Below, in pieces: positions 18,862 to 18,864 of a stretch of 18,864 nucleotides of DNA. Source of the stretch: Saccoglossus kowalevskii (taxonomy: Eukaryota; Hemichordata; Enteropneusta; Harrimaniidae); NCBI RefSeq assembly GCF_000003605.2, contig NW_003131611.1:1-18864 (forward strand), read 5' to 3'. Both the position numbers and the translations under genes were made by a program. A model generated the notes under the pieces. That model had not been told where the DNA came from. It did not search any database and saw only the letters and a program-made list of their open reading frames with translations. Numbering within the stretch: position 1 is the first letter of the stretch; the number at the start of each line of letters is the position of its first letter.

Positions 18862-18864
18862 GTA

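Larger units (their letters stand above)
1..18864. repeat. Satellite DNA array, about 54.5-bp monomer, fills the whole window
   Basis: By hand I count 346 complete monomers in one orientation from 6 to 18861. A typical 55-bp unit is 170-224: it opens with gtgtgggg, then has gatagctgca, gttaac and cactcacaac, and closes with ttcaa. About 24 of its 55 bases are G or C. Two superfamilies exist: gtgt-starting units (52-56 bp) and gta-starting units (53-54 bp). The gta units have lost several bases near the start and carry the short cttgtttcaa ending. Most gtgt units with cagtg contain a PstI site (ctgcag), most units of both classes contain an HpaI site (gttaac), and nearly all contain AluI (agct). 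No interruption by unique DNA, transposon or inverted unit was found. The array runs off both ends, so its full size is unknown. The family and species are not recognised. Confidence 0.98.

Noticed and set aside
1-18864. CRISPR array
   Set aside because: Units of about 54 bp are contiguous and similar along their whole length. There are no unique spacers between short identical repeats and no adjacent cas genes.
1-18864. Transposon, LTR or terminal inverted repeat within the array
   Set aside because: No inverted monomers, target-site duplications, poly-A tails or transposase-like frames were seen. The orientation is uniform throughout.
1-18864. Telomeric or subtelomeric identity
   Set aside because: No short telomere-type repeats (such as ttaggg runs) are present and no flanking DNA is available, so chromosomal position cannot be assigned from this window.

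Overview
The whole window is one uninterrupted tandem satellite array. I divided it by eye into 346 complete head-to-tail monomers covering 6-18861, with the last bases of one more monomer at 1-5 and the first three of another at 18862-18864. Monomers are 50-57 bp, mostly 52-56, with a mean near 54.5. All are in the same orientation. I see no unique DNA, protein-coding gene, RNA gene, transposon, CRISPR array or flanking sequence. An array of this kind points to a eukaryotic genome (centromeric, pericentromeric, subtelomeric or other heterochromatic block). I do not recognise the family and cannot name the species.

Shared monomer elements are a G-run start (gtgtgggg or gtacgggg), gatagctgca, gttaac, cactcacaac and a closing ttcaa. 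Codes used in the feature list. gta-class: N = gtaacggggg (54 bp); E = gtaccgaag (53); C = gtaccgggg (53; C' has aattgctcc); X = gtacggggg with agcttc (53); Y = the same with agctcc (53). gtgt-class: A = standard, 55 bp (170-224 is an example); T = A with acttgttattt; F = caatg plus gtttactc; B = caatg plus acgtt (B' has gttatcg, B'' has gtttacg); H = acatgttattt; U = caatg plus acttgttattt; L = gttaacttt; D = gtgggattg; V = ggggttatgatagctg; Q = cactttcaac; S = 52 bp with acatt and cttgtttcaa; K = 52 bp with cttctttcaa; G = 56 bp with ggggg (G' has agcttc and actcatt); J = gtgggagctg; P = gtgggggctg; M = ggttatgatagcagc; W = ggggattgtg.

The monomers are not in random order. They form recurring modules: a 542-bp decamer (N-T-F-A-E-S-H-S-D-G), a 658-bp dodecamer (N-T-F-A-E-K-B-G-B'-J-M-W), a 546-bp form of it in which Q replaces G-B'-J, a 486/487-bp nonamer (Y-V-A-C-S-H-S-B/D-G), a 379-bp heptamer (C-S-U-S-L-G-G) and a 164-bp triplet (X-A-G). 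These join by consistent rules: W is followed by X, and the nonamer and heptamer are followed by an N-type monomer. Longer strings of modules recur as near-identical segmental copies of about 0.65-1.4 kb at offsets from 542 bp to about 8.9 kb. This is the pattern expected from unequal exchange or gene conversion inside a satellite.

The open frames present (up to 126 codons, at 1924-2304) are by-products of the repeat. Each standard monomer carries tgatag and ttaa stops, the unit length is not a multiple of three, and the frames inspected open at GTG within the repeat. I annotate no CDS. The interest of this window is the hierarchical higher-order structure, the marker variants that trace its duplication history, the CpG-linked variation, and clusters of small indels at module borders.
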